A stretch of DNA of 64,000 nucleotides, from positions 62,001 through 126,000 of the forward strand of contig NZ_VATY01000006.1 of assembly GCF_005885635.1 (NCBI RefSeq), written 5' to 3'. Under the pieces are notes generated by a model. It made no database searches, was not told the DNA's origin, and saw only the letters and a program-made list of their open reading frames with translations. Positions 54,571 through 63,595 of this stretch are shown here, piece by piece. Origin of the DNA: Maribacter algarum (ex Zhang et al. 2020). GTDB lineage: Bacteria; Bacteroidota; Bacteroidia; Flavobacteriales; Flavobacteriaceae. The first letter of the stretch is position 1, and each line of letters begins with the position of its first letter. The position numbers and the translations under genes were made by a program.

Positions 54571-54856
54571 ATTTTATTTACTGCTAGCATAAGTTCTATT
54601 TTTTAGCTCGCTATGTTCCGGAATAACGAATGCCACTTGGCATTTCAATTGTTAAGGTTTGAGAAAAAAGGAAAAGAGTGTGAGAAGAGCGCAATTTTCA
54701 AAAATAAAACCTCCTATTTCTCTAAGAGCCCTATTTACTGAGTGGAAAATACCGGAGTAGAACTAGATTACCTATTGTGTGTCAGCTTGTTGCGACAAGT
54801 ACTCTGTGAATGCCCCTAATAATTTAGGAACCGAAAAAATTTCACAACCCTTTGTC
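54571..54856. other. Gap between convergent cargo and integrase-linked gene
   Basis: This 286-bp region lies between convergent genes. A small hairpin (AATGCC/GGCATT, 54629-54644) may act as a bidirectional terminator. Nothing else was recognised. Confidence 0.4.
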
Positions 54857-55669
54857 TTAACTCTTAACCTTCCCAAAAACAGATTGCAATAAGTATTCAA
54901 TTGCCTCTTCATCAGAAACTATTGGTGATTTTTTTAGAATCCTTTCTTCGAAATCCGGATCAGGCTTTTCAACAATGGTTTTATTGTTGTTGCTAGTGGT
55001 GACTTTTTGTTGGTTGTTCTTCTCAACCATCGGGTAGGTTTCGTTTTGTTCAAAATTGTACTTACCATTCAAGCTGGAAAGGATTTTATAGGCACCTTCC
55101 AATTTTATGACCTCCTTGAGTATATCAATTTCTTCAATGAGTTCTGCAACAAAATATCCTTTGTTGCCGAAGAGAAATTGTTGCAATGCAATAGTTTTGC
55201 TTAAATCACTTTTCAGGGCGTTGCGTTTTGTTTCTAAAAAGGGAAGTTTGTTCATGTTCTCTAAAACAATTTCCCCGTTTTCCAACTTCTGTTCGCTTAT
55301 GACCCTCAAACCTTTTGTTGCTATCTGGTCAAAATAAAATTTGAAATACTTTAACGCGATTTGCTTCTGTTTCGATTTTTTCAGCCCATATTTCTCTTCA
55401 TTGAAGGTTATGGAGAAATTGTAGAATTGTTTCGAAATGAGCGGTTCATATTGTTGAAGGATGAATGAATAGAACTCTTGTTGTACTATTTTGTTCGGGA
55501 CTATTTGTTTTGTTGTTTCGGACCTGAGAATAGGAACTGGTGTTCCATCCATAGGTAGGGTGAAGCTGTCTATTCGGACAAACAGTCCCTTGGAAAACAG
55601 GTATTCCCCCTGTTCCTGTTCCGATAGTTTTTTGTATTGTTCCTGTTCTATTGAACCAAAATACTTCAT
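54857..55669 (-). CDS. Hypothetical element-associated protein
   Basis: The ATG at 55669, 1 bp after the integrase stop, is preferred over an upstream in-frame start at 55726 that would overlap the integrase by 56 bp. The 270-residue product begins MKYFGSIEQEQYKKLSEQEQ, is charged and mostly helical, has no membrane segment, and ends in a low-complexity Asn/Gln/Lys linker and a short acidic tail. I do not recognise a family. Transcriptional linkage to the integrase suggests a role in integration, excision or element maintenance (inference). Confidence 0.7.
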   Translation of the reverse strand: MKYFGSIEQEQYKKLSEQEQGEYLFSKGLFVRIDSFTLPMDGTPVPILRSETTKQIVPNKIVQQEFYSFILQQYEPLISKQFYNFSITFNEEKYGLKKSKQKQIALKYFKFYFDQIATKGLRVISEQKLENGEIVLENMNKLPFLETKRNALKSDLSKTIALQQFLFGNKGYFVAELIEEIDILKEVIKLEGAYKILSSLNGKYNFEQNETYPMVEKNNQQKVTTSNNNKTIVEKPDPDFEERILKKSPIVSDEEAIEYLLQSVFGKVKS

Positions 55670-55670
55670 A

Positions 55671-57020
55671 TTACCCTTTTTGTTGTTCTTGGAATAAATG
55701 GGAATAGTCCTGTGGCAATACCGCATCGATATCCCTAAGATAGGCTTCCAGAGCTTTTAATGTTGTATGGCCTGTAATGAGCATTAATTTGCTTTTGGCC
55801 TCCAAAGGAGTCGAGGTCTTTGCCAATTCTCGATATAAAATTGTGGTATGGGTATGTCTGAAACTATAGAGACCATAATTCTTTCCAAGTCCAAAATTGT
55901 CTTTTACCTTTTTAAAGCGACCGGAAAAGTAATTTCTCTTATCGGTTTCTGAAGTATCCCAAACCCCTCCTATTTCATATGGGGTGAACAAATCTGAATT
56001 TTTGTCCATCTTAACAAGGTCAGGTAGTTTTGCCAACAATATTTCTGGAATGATCTTGATCTTTACAGGTTTGTTCTTGGCACGAACATATATTTTTCTG
56101 TCCAAAACATCGATGTCCCCGATTTTCAAACGGCAGACCTCTATGGGTCTTAAAAAATTATAGGAAATGAACTGGATGAACAGCTTCAGTAGGGGGTCGT
56201 GTTCATCCAAATAACTGTTTATTCCTACTATTTGTTGCGGGGTGAAAGTCTTGTTTCGTTCAGGGACTGTTTTAAGTACATTTATCTTGTGTATAAAGTT
56301 CTCCCTGATGATTTCGTTGTCTTCCAAAGTGGTGAACAATGAACTCAGGTTTGTTCTTGCATTGTTCCTACTGCGGGCTGAGGTATTCTCTAAAACTATG
56401 TTCAGGTATTCAACAACTGCTTTTTTGGTGACATCTTCTATTTGGATAATGCCCTTGGTATTCAACCATTTTTGAAAACGGAGTATGGTGCTTTTGTATT
56501 TGGGGTATGAGTTTTGGTTGAGTGTTCTTCTTTTGATTTTAAGTCCTAGTTCAAAGGCTTCCGCCACGGAAGTTGTTACCTCTTTTGTTGCTGTTTCGAC
56601 AGTTTTTGTTGCTTCTTTTTGCTCCTCTTCACTTGATTTATCGTTTTTGGGAGATGATATAACAGTTTTTGTTGTTTTGGCAACAATTTGGTTGTTGTGG
56701 TCATTCTTTTTATTGAAGAACTTATCCATGAGTTCGGTATTGTCAGAGTATGGACTGAACCCTGCATCGAGCAATATTAGAAGATTACGCTGTAGAACTT
56801 TTAAAAACCCGAATCTATCCCTTTTGTTATGGAATCGATTGGCACCTCCCTTTATGGGCGATTGTCTTTTAAGTTTCCCTGTTTTGGGATCGCGAAAGGA
56901 GTAATAGAGATACCAATCCTTTTTCAAAGCATTTCTCTGGTCGGCTTTGGAGAGTTTTGACCATTGCTTTGGATCAATTCCCCCAGTGTAGATTTTAGGC
57001 TCTGAATAGTTCGATTTCAT
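55671..57020 (-). CDS. Tyrosine recombinase (integrase) of the element
   Basis: The ATG at 57020 (MKSNYSEPKIYTGG) is chosen. An in-frame start at 57098 would run through the paired CGTATAC sites and give an untypical N-terminus. The 449-residue protein has a SAM-like core-binding domain (about 165-260) after a Lys/Glu/Thr-rich linker. The catalytic domain carries the first Arg in NFLRPIEVCRL, a box with GLYSFRHTHTT (Tyr where His is usual, then Arg), a His in LITGHTTLKALEAY, and the nucleophile Tyr in that last motif. It adjoins tRNA-fMet and would catalyse integration and excision at the 45-bp repeats. Confidence 0.93.
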   Translation of the reverse strand: MKSNYSEPKIYTGGIDPKQWSKLSKADQRNALKKDWYLYYSFRDPKTGKLKRQSPIKGGANRFHNKRDRFGFLKVLQRNLLILLDAGFSPYSDNTELMDKFFNKKNDHNNQIVAKTTKTVISSPKNDKSSEEEQKEATKTVETATKEVTTSVAEAFELGLKIKRRTLNQNSYPKYKSTILRFQKWLNTKGIIQIEDVTKKAVVEYLNIVLENTSARSRNNARTNLSSLFTTLEDNEIIRENFIHKINVLKTVPERNKTFTPQQIVGINSYLDEHDPLLKLFIQFISYNFLRPIEVCRLKIGDIDVLDRKIYVRAKNKPVKIKIIPEILLAKLPDLVKMDKNSDLFTPYEIGGVWDTSETDKRNYFSGRFKKVKDNFGLGKNYGLYSFRHTHTTILYRELAKTSTPLEAKSKLMLITGHTTLKALEAYLRDIDAVLPQDYSHLFQEQQKG

Positions 57021-57027
57021 GTTGAAA

Positions 57028-57048
57028 CCGTATACGTTTTCGTATACG
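57028..57048. promoter_or_regulatory. Paired CGTATAC site upstream of the integrase
   Basis: Two CGTATAC motifs within 21 bp lie 8 bp upstream of the integrase ATG, matching 18 of 21 positions of the left-end site. A TACTTTTA sequence on the minus strand (57054-57061) could be the -7 element, which would put the site over the transcript start and allow autoregulation (inference). Confidence 0.5.
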
Positions 57049-57077
57049 TTTAGTAAAAGTACGGAAATAGAAGGCAT

Positions 57078-57108
57078 AAAAAAACGGTTTGTACGCATAC
57101 AAACCGTT
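57078..57108 (-). terminator. Element-borne terminator downstream of tRNA-fMet
   Basis: Perfect 11-bp arms (57083-57093 and 57098-57108) with a CGCA loop are followed on the minus strand by a U-run (A 57078-57084). It lies 24 bp past the tRNA 3' end and would stop tRNA transcripts before the integrase gene. Confidence 0.75.
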
Positions 57109-57128
57109 GGTTTTAATGGCCTTAGGCC

Positions 57129-57204
<76 letters not shown>

Positions 57205-57264
57205 ATGTATGTTAGAAAGTGCATCGCTACACTAATTTCCCATTTCAATTCTCAGGCTGAGTAG

Positions 57265-57295
57265 GTACCCTGTCCTGAGCGAAGTCGAAGGGTAC
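57265..57295. repeat. Dispersed inverted repeat
   Basis: GTACCCT and AGGGTAC arms enclose CCTGAGCGAAGTCGAAG, a core widely scattered in bacterial intergenic regions. It has replaced most of a second tRNA-like sequence here. Confidence 0.6.
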
Positions 57296-57311
57296 TGCTC
57301 TACCCCGCGAT
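57293..57311 (-). other. Remnant of a tRNA-fMet 5' end
   Basis: A 19-bp sequence identical to 57188-57206 (5' acceptor strand and start of the D-arm) occurs upstream of the intact tRNA. The rest of a tRNA is missing and is replaced by the dispersed repeat. No other feature was recognised between 57312 and the symporter gene at 57503. Confidence 0.55.
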
Positions 57312-57502
57312 ATGGGTTTTATCTCACTTGTTTTTGCAACTTCAGGTCATTAAGCTGACGAGATAAAGGCGCGCTACTATTTGTAACGGGCGACAAATAT
57401 ACAACGGTTTCTTTGTTTTATCAAGACTTGTTGCAGGAATATTTTTCTTTGTCAAAACCGAACAATTAGTTAAAATCCATACCTTCGGACTTATACTTTT
57501 CT

Positions 57503-58867
57503 ATGGAAGCAATCAATGATTTTCTCTCAAGAACCATTCCGTTTACCGAATGGCCTATGTTTTTGCTGCTGATAGTTGGCGGTTTGTTTTTAGTTTTTTA
57601 CTCCAAGTTTTTACCTTATCGCTTTTTTGGTCATGCTATCGCCATTACGGCAGGAAGATATGACGATAAAAATGCTAAAGGAGATGTCAGCTCTTTTCAA
57701 GCCCTTTCTGCAGCGGTAGCAGCTACCGTAGGCTTGGGCAATATTTCTGGGGTTGCCATTGCAATACATGATGGAGGTCCCGGAGTTGTCTTCTGGATTT
57801 GGATGACCGCTTTAATTGGTATGTGTATAAAGTTTTACTCGTGCAGTCTTTCGATAATGTACCGTGGGGTTGATTCTGAAGGAAAAGTTCAAGGTGGTCC
57901 CATGTACTATATCACTAAAGGTTTGGGTGAAAAGTGGAAGCCATTGGCTGGGTTCTTTGCAGTGTGTGGGCTTTTTGGGTTTCTTGGTGTATTTACAGCT
58001 AACCAATTTACCGAGACCTTTATGAGCGTTATTGAGCCATCGAGTACACTTTTCGAAATGAGCGAATTAAATTGGAAATTGAGCGTTGGTATTGTTCTGG
58101 CAATAATAACTTCTTTCGTAATTTTTGGAGGCTTGACCAAAATAGCCAAGGTAGCTTCTGCGATTGTTCCTTTTATGGTTTTAGTTTATTTGATTGCCGT
58201 AATTGTTGTTATGGTTTTGAATGCTCAACAAGTACTTCCTTCTTTAAAAATGATTATTACCGAAGCATGGAATTTTGATACTATTGTAACTGGAGGTTTC
58301 TGGGGCTTGGTTATAATAGGAGTGCGACGTGCTATGTTCTCTAACGAAGCAGGTTTAGGAAGCGCACCCATGTATCACGGGCAGTCGAAGACTGATAATC
58401 CTATTAAGGAAGGTTTGGTAGCAAGTTTGGGACCGTTTATAGACACCATATTGGTATGTACCATGACTGCAGTGGTCATTATTTTGAGTGGTGCTTATTT
58501 AGAAGATTCCAGTGGCATCGTAATGACTTTATCCGCTTTTGAAACTACACTTTTTGGATTTGGTGACGATTTGTTAATGATAATAGTTACCGCCTTTGCC
58601 TTGTCCACGCTTTTCACCTATTCCTATTATGGGGTAAAAAGTTTGTCCTTTTTAACCAATGCGAAAATTGGAAAATTGTATAACGTCTATTTTGTAGCCA
58701 TGATAATTTTTGCCGCTGTGGCGTCACTTGATTTGGTCAAGAACTTGATTGATTTATCCTACGCCTTGATGGTAATTCCGAATATGATTGCCGTACTTTT
58801 GTTGGCTCCTAAAGTGAATGAAAAAGCGAGGGAGTATTTTAAACAATTGAAAGATGGCAGAGCATAA
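57503..58867 (+). CDS. Alanine or glycine:cation symporter (AGCS family)
   Basis: This 454-residue inner-membrane protein has about eleven hydrophobic helices. AGCS motifs are present: SSFQALSAAVAATVGLGNISGVA, split here as SFQALSAAVAATVGLG and GNISGVAIAIHDGGPG, and RAMFSNEAGLGSAPMYHG. It would import alanine or glycine with Na+. It overlaps era by 14 bp, an arrangement common in flavobacteria, and lies outside the element, so it belongs to the backbone. Confidence 0.92.
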   Translation: MEAINDFLSRTIPFTEWPMFLLLIVGGLFLVFYSKFLPYRFFGHAIAITAGRYDDKNAKGDVSSFQALSAAVAATVGLGNISGVAIAIHDGGPGVVFWIWMTALIGMCIKFYSCSLSIMYRGVDSEGKVQGGPMYYITKGLGEKWKPLAGFFAVCGLFGFLGVFTANQFTETFMSVIEPSSTLFEMSELNWKLSVGIVLAIITSFVIFGGLTKIAKVASAIVPFMVLVYLIAVIVVMVLNAQQVLPSLKMIITEAWNFDTIVTGGFWGLVIIGVRRAMFSNEAGLGSAPMYHGQSKTDNPIKEGLVASLGPFIDTILVCTMTAVVIILSGAYLEDSSGIVMTLSAFETTLFGFGDDLLMIIVTAFALSTLFTYSYYGVKSLSFLTNAKIGKLYNVYFVAMIIFAAVASLDLVKNLIDLSYALMVIPNMIAVLLLAPKVNEKAREYFKQLKDGRA

Positions 58868-59738
58868 AGCAGGATTTGTTAACATCATCGGAAACCCCAA
58901 CGTGGGTAAATCTACTTTGATGAATGCTTTCGTGGGAGAGAAATTATCCATAATAACATCAAAGGCCCAAACTACAAGACACCGTATTTTAGGTATTGTT
59001 AATGGGGATGATTTTCAAGTAATTTTATCTGACACACCAGGAATTATTAGACCCGCCTACGAGTTGCAGTCTAGCATGATGAACTTTGTGAAATCTGCCT
59101 TTGAAGATGCTGATGTCTTGTTGTACATGGTTGAGATAGGGGAGAAGGCTTTAAAAGATGAAGCTTTCTTTGAAAAGATAAAGAATAGTAAGATTCCTGT
59201 TTTACTCTTGCTAAATAAAGTAGATACGGCAACTCAAGAATTGTTAGAAGAACAAGCGCAATATTGGCAAGAAATACTCCCTACAGTTGAGTTACATCCA
59301 ATTTCTGCATTGTCTAATTTTAATGTAAAAGGGGTTTTTGAGCGTATTATTGAGTTGCTTCCTGAAGTACCTCCCTATTATCCAAAAGACCAATTGACCG
59401 ATAAACCCGAACGGTTTTTCGTAAATGAAACTATTCGGGAGAAAATCCTGATTCATTATAAAAAAGAGATTCCATATTCCGTGGAGGTAGATACTGAGGA
59501 GTTTTTTGAAGATGAGGATATCATTCGAATGCGTTCGGTAATAATGGTGGAACGTGATTCTCAAAAAGGGATTATTATCGGTCACAAAGGAAGTGCCCTA
59601 AAACGAGTAGGAGTAGAGTCCAGAAAAGACCTCGAAAAGTTCTTCGGAAAACAAGTGCATTTGGAACTTTATGTAAAAGTGAATAAGAACTGGCGGAGTA
59701 ATGCCAGACAGCTGAAACGCTTTGGATATAATAATTAG
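58854..59738 (+). CDS. era: GTPase Era
   Basis: This 294-residue GTPase binds 16S rRNA and helps 30S maturation. It has G1 GNPNVGKST (about 13-21), G2 around TTRHRI, G3 DTPG (about 62-65), G4 NKVD (about 123-126) and a C-terminal KH domain with GIIIGHKGSALKRVG. Length and order match Era. Its ATG lies within the end of the symporter gene (14-bp overlap). Confidence 0.97.
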   Translation: MAEHKAGFVNIIGNPNVGKSTLMNAFVGEKLSIITSKAQTTRHRILGIVNGDDFQVILSDTPGIIRPAYELQSSMMNFVKSAFEDADVLLYMVEIGEKALKDEAFFEKIKNSKIPVLLLLNKVDTATQELLEEQAQYWQEILPTVELHPISALSNFNVKGVFERIIELLPEVPPYYPKDQLTDKPERFFVNETIREKILIHYKKEIPYSVEVDTEEFFEDEDIIRMRSVIMVERDSQKGIIIGHKGSALKRVGVESRKDLEKFFGKQVHLELYVKVNKNWRSNARQLKRFGYNN

Positions 59739-59827
59739 TCGAAAACCCTTTCGATTATTGTTTCATCTCTGCGTAACCTATTTTAGAGCAAGCCCTTGAG
59801 ACATTCGTAGGGGATTAACCTTAAAAT

Positions 59828-59862
59828 CGAGGCAAACCTGCCTGTCCGGTAGGCAGGCCTCG
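59828..59862. repeat. Nested inverted repeat between era and der
   Basis: Inner arms CCTGCCT/AGGCAGG (59837-59857) sit inside outer arms CGAGGC/GCCTCG. This is a GC-rich dispersed hairpin typical of flavobacterial intergenic regions and may also terminate era transcripts. Confidence 0.6.
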
Positions 59863-59916
59863 GAGTATTTAAATCTTGATTATCAAGTAAAACCTAGTAC
59901 TTCAATAATTTAGCAG

Positions 59917-59924
59917 TATTTTTG
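59917..59924 (+). promoter_or_regulatory. Candidate -7 element for der (TATTTTTG)
   Basis: An exact TAnnTTTG match stands 19 bp before the der ATG. The -33 element is not clear. Confidence 0.5.
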
Positions 59925-59943
59925 CACCTCCAAAAATAAAAAC

Positions 59944-61248
59944 ATGAGTGCTATCGTAGCCATTGTGGGAAGGCCGAATGTAGGGAAATCCACTTTTTTC
60001 AACAGACTAATCGAACGACGCGAAGCTATCGTTGACGCCGTGAGTGGTGTTACGCGCGATCGTCACTACGGAAAAAGTGACTGGAACGGTAAGGAGTTTT
60101 CAGTTATTGATACGGGCGGATATGTATTAGGAAGTGATGATATTTTTGAACAAGAAATCGATAAGCAAGTAGAATTAGCGATTGAGGAGGCCGATGCCAT
60201 TATATTTATGGTTAATGTTGAAGATGGAGTTACAGGAATGGATGAAGACGTGGCAAAACTTCTCAGACGTGTTAATAAACCTGTTTTTTTAGCAGTAAAT
60301 AAAGTAGACAACGCCAAACGAGCAGAAGATGCTGTCGAGTTTTATTCTTTGGGATTGGGGGATTATTACACCCTTTCAAGTATCAACGGTAGCGGAACAG
60401 GCGATTTGTTAGATGCATTGGTTGAGGTGCTTCCTGAAAGTGAGAAGGATGAAAGCGAATTACCAAGATTTGCAGTTATTGGACGACCAAATGCAGGAAA
60501 GTCATCTTTTATTAATGCGTTGATAGGAGAAGATAGATACATTGTAACAGATATTGCTGGTACTACGCGGGACAGTATTGATTCCAAATACAACCGCTTT
60601 GGGTTTGAATTCAACTTAGTGGATACCGCAGGAATCCGGCGTAAGGCAAAGGTCAAAGAAGATTTGGAATTTTACTCCGTAATGCGCTCGGTTCGTGCTA
60701 TAGAACATGCAGATGTATGTTTACTTCTTGTAGATGCTACTCGAGGTTTTGACGGACAAGTAGCAAATATTTTTTGGCTAGCACAACGCAACAACAAAGG
60801 CATTGTAATTTTGGTCAACAAATGGGATTTGGTAGAAGACAAAGAAACCAATACCATGAAGCAGTATACCCAAAAAATAAAACAAGCCATTGAGCCTTTT
60901 GTCGATGTACCTATTCTTTTCATTTCTGTATTGACGAAACAGCGCATTTTCAAGGCAATTGAAACTGCTGTTCAGGTTTACGAGAATAGAAGTCGAAAAA
61001 TACCCACCAGCAAGTTCAATGATACCATGTTACCTATTATTGAACATTACCCGCCACCAGCGTACAAAGGTAAATTTGTGAAAATTAAGTTTTGCATGCA
61101 GATACCTTCGCATTATCCGCAATTTGCTTTTTACTGCAATCTTCCTCAATATGTTCGCGAACCTTATAAACGTTATTTAGAGAATAAGCTTCGTGAGGAG
61201 TTTGATTTTATGGGAGTGCCAATATCGATTTTTATGCGGAAGAAATAA
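59944..61248 (+). CDS. der: GTPase Der (EngA)
   Basis: This 434-residue protein has two tandem G domains: GRPNVGKST (8-16), DTGG and NKVD in the first, and GRPNAGKSS (about 179-187), [11 protein letters not shown] and NKWD in the second. A C-terminal KH-like domain ends in [12 protein letters not shown]. Der is essential for 50S ribosome maturation. It is 205 bp downstream of era with its own promoter-like element. Confidence 0.97.
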   Translation: MSAIVAIVGRPNVGKSTFFNRLIERREAIVDAVSGVTRDRHYGKSDWNGKEFSVIDTGGYVLGSDDIFEQEIDKQVELAIEEADAIIFMVNVEDGVTGMDEDVAKLLRRVNKPVFLAVNKVDNAKRAEDAVEFYSLGLGDYYTLSSINGSGTGDLLDALVEVLPESEKDESELPRFAVIGRPNAGKSSFINALIGEDRYIVTDIAGTTRDSIDSKYNRFGFEFNLVDTAGIRRKAKVKEDLEFYSVMRSVRAIEHADVCLLLVDATRGFDGQVANIFWLAQRNNKGIVILVNKWDLVEDKETNTMKQYTQKIKQAIEPFVDVPILFISVLTKQRIFKAIETAVQVYENRSRKIPTSKFNDTMLPIIEHYPPPAYKGKFVKIKFCMQIPSHYPQFAFYCNLPQYVREPYKRYLENKLREEFDFMGVPISIFMRKK

Positions 61249-61255
61249 AAAATGC

Positions 61256-62185
61256 TCAAAAACTGAGTTTTCCGCCATCCATTAAATCAATAATTTCTCT
61301 GGTTACTCCGTAATGATCAGTGCCAAATGACATTACTTTTGCGTTCTTAGATTTTAAGAAACGAATCTCTACTTCACTTAAGGCGCCAACATTTTGATCT
61401 CTTTTACCATAGAACACCACTAAATTTGATAGGTCTTTGGTCTTTAGCTCTTCCGTAAATTTACGGATGCCTAATCCTGCCTTAAGCATTTCACTTGCCT
61501 TTCTAATCTTATAATAACGTTCTGTTCGAGAAGGTCTTGCTCTGGTGGTATCAGGCTCTCTAAGTGTTTTCCCGTCTTTCTCAAATTTGGAGTTATGACC
61601 TTTTAATTGAAAAAAGGTTTGAAGCGAATCGGCATTCAATCTACCTGAAATCATAAAGTATTTATCCGCTAGAGAAGGCCTGGTGGCTATATAATGTGGA
61701 ACTACAAAAGCGCTGTAAGAATGACCAGCTACCACAACATATTTATTTCTGTCCTTAAAATATTTGATAGCACGGTACATCATTTCCGATGAATTGTCTA
61801 TTTCCTTTATACCATCTTCCAGGGTGAAGGACTTTTGCCAATTAAAGATATCAGGATTATAGGTGCTTGACTGGTGCAAACTGACAAAGTGATAGTTTTT
61901 GAAACTGTTCAAATACATCCAATCAATTTTGCCATTGTAATCATAACCCAGTTGGTTCGTTGGCCCGCCATCACCCATAATAAGCACTGTGTCATTTGCA
62001 ATTGAACCCTCAGACATCCATAGCTTGGTCGTGTCTTCTGGAAAAACAGTAGGAGAGTAGTTTACCTCTTTAATGGATATTTTCTTAAAGCCATGTTTGG
62101 TTCTTTTTTCTTTTTCCAAATAACCAAACCCAATTGTTAAGAACAAACCTATTATGACGGATATTTTTAGAGCTATTTTTTTCAT
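61256..62185 (-). CDS. Membrane-anchored alpha/beta-hydrolase-like protein
   Basis: The 309-residue product has an N-terminal signal or anchor helix (about 7-23). The hydrolase triad is visible: nucleophile Ser in VVAGHSYSAF, Asp in VVFYGKRDQNVG and His in GTDHYGVTRE, with an upstream MGDGGPTNQ that may form the oxyanion region. It is probably a periplasmic esterase or peptidase of unknown substrate. It is divergent from a MarR-type regulator 112 bp away, with a long palindrome between them, so it is likely a target of that regulator. Confidence 0.72.
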   Translation of the reverse strand: MKKIALKISVIIGLFLTIGFGYLEKEKRTKHGFKKISIKEVNYSPTVFPEDTTKLWMSEGSIANDTVLIMGDGGPTNQLGYDYNGKIDWMYLNSFKNYHFVSLHQSSTYNPDIFNWQKSFTLEDGIKEIDNSSEMMYRAIKYFKDRNKYVVVAGHSYSAFVVPHYIATRPSLADKYFMISGRLNADSLQTFFQLKGHNSKFEKDGKTLREPDTTRARPSRTERYYKIRKASEMLKAGLGIRKFTEELKTKDLSNLVVFYGKRDQNVGALSEVEIRFLKSKNAKVMSFGTDHYGVTREIIDLMDGGKLSF

Positions 62186-62236
62186 GATTCTATAATTTTA
62201 AAAATATCTTTATATCAAGATACTTTGCTAATATAT

Positions 62237-62266
62237 AAAATATATCTTTATGTAAAGATATATTTT
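62237..62266. promoter_or_regulatory. 30-bp palindrome, likely MarR-type operator
   Basis: Two perfect 14-bp arms meet at a TG centre (core TATCTTTA-TG-TAAAGATA). A second partial copy (TATCTT/AAGATA, 62205-62222) lies closer to the hydrolase gene. The placement between a MarR-family gene and its divergent neighbour suggests dual control. Confidence 0.7.
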
Positions 62267-62297
62267 CGTATTTTTATTTTATACCCATTTAAGTGTT

Positions 62298-62795
62298 ATG
62301 AAAGAATCGCAAGAAGATATTATCGATAACCTGGTTTCTCAATGGCACCAGGAAAGACCCGAATTGGATGCTGAAGCAATGTATATAGTCGGCAGGATCT
62401 TGAAATTGGGAAAAATACTTGAAAAACGTGCTGGCCAGGCGTTAAAAGACAGTGGAATATACTATACTGATTTAGATGTATTAGCCACTTTGAGAAGATC
62501 TGGTAAACCATACGAACTTACACCAAAGGAACTCATGAGGTCCGTTTTGATTACCTCCGGAGCAATGACTGCCCTGTTGGATAGACTGACCAGACTCGAC
62601 CTGATATACAGGGCTCCTGATAAAAAAGATGGTCGTATTAAAAGAGCTGGGCTCACTAAAGAGGGTAAAAAAGTTATTGATAAAGCCATTGAGATTCGGT
62701 TCGAAGAAGCGAATGATTCGGTGCGTAAACTAAACAAGGCCGAAAGAGCTTCTTTAGCTACTTTATTGAAGAAAATGTTAACTGAATTAGGTTGA
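62298..62795 (+). CDS. MarR-family transcriptional regulator
   Basis: This 165-residue protein is a winged-helix regulator. It has an N-terminal dimerisation helix, a helix-turn-helix in DLDVLATLRRSG...LTPKELMRSVLITSGAMTALL, split over about 60-95, and the wing with DKKDGRIKRAGLT (DxRxxR-like). Such proteins usually repress themselves and a divergent gene until a small ligand binds. The 30-bp palindrome 32 bp upstream is the probable operator. Confidence 0.92.
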   Translation: MKESQEDIIDNLVSQWHQERPELDAEAMYIVGRILKLGKILEKRAGQALKDSGIYYTDLDVLATLRRSGKPYELTPKELMRSVLITSGAMTALLDRLTRLDLIYRAPDKKDGRIKRAGLTKEGKKVIDKAIEIRFEEANDSVRKLNKAERASLATLLKKMLTELG

Positions 62796-62797
62796 AG

Positions 62798-63595
62798 CTA
62801 CCACCCCCCAGAAGCACCACCGCCTCCAAAGCCACCACCGCCGAAACCTCCGCCAAAGCCACCTGAGCCTCCGCCGAATCCACCGCCACTGCCAAATCCG
62901 CCACCAGAACCACTACTGCGACCCATATTGCTCAAAATAATGATGTCCCACAGGTCTAGTCCGGTTGAGCGTTTTCCTCCATTACGGCCGCCACCTCTTC
63001 GATTGCGACTTGATAAGATAATTAGAATAACAAAAAAGATGATAAAAGGTAAAAAGCTTCCCAAGGGAAAACCTTCGGAAGTATCAAAAGTCCGTTCCTC
63101 TTTAAACTCACCGCTTAATACTTGAAAAATAACATCGGCACCTTTATCAAGTCCCCCGTAGTAATCGTTTTGCTTGAATTGCGGAACGATTATAGTTTCA
63201 ATTATTCTTCTAGACATTGCATCGGTTAAAGAACCTTCAACGCCATAACCTGTATTAATAGCAATCCGGCGGTCGTCTCGCGCGAGAAGAATTAAAATTC
63301 CATTGTCTTTGTCTGCCTGACCAATTCCCCATTTTTGGCCCCATTGTGCTCCGAGATAATTGATGTTTTCTCCCTCAGTTGAACTAATTATGGCAACAAC
63401 AATTTGTGTAGAAGTACTATCGGAATACCGAATAAGTTTTTGTTCCAAAGCTTCTTCTTGACCTGCGGGTAATAAGTCAATGTAATCATAAACACTGGTT
63501 TGCAGCTCAGGTTTTTCAGGAATCTGAAACTGGGCGAATGAAAATCCGCAGGACAAAAAAAGAAAAACGACAAGGCTATCCTTTAGATACTTCAT
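62798..63595 (-). CDS. TPM-domain protein with Gly-rich tail (YgcG-like)
   Basis: The 265-residue product has a signal peptide (to about residue 21). Its TPM domain (about 35-165) contains VYDYIDLLPAGQEEALEQKL, STQIVVAI and RRIAINTGYGVEG. A membrane helix (about 178-195) and a C-terminal Gly/Ser/Phe-rich tail (about 225-265) follow. This is the membrane-anchored YgcG type. It overlaps the upstream TPM gene by 20 bp; such pairs usually follow lemA, which would lie outside the window. Confidence 0.88.
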   Translation of the reverse strand: MKYLKDSLVVFLFLSCGFSFAQFQIPEKPELQTSVYDYIDLLPAGQEEALEQKLIRYSDSTSTQIVVAIISSTEGENINYLGAQWGQKWGIGQADKDNGILILLARDDRRIAINTGYGVEGSLTDAMSRRIIETIIVPQFKQNDYYGGLDKGADVIFQVLSGEFKEERTFDTSEGFPLGSFLPFIIFFVILIILSSRNRRGGGRNGGKRSTGLDLWDIIILSNMGRSSGSGGGFGSGGGFGGGSGGFGGGFGGGGFGGGGASGGW

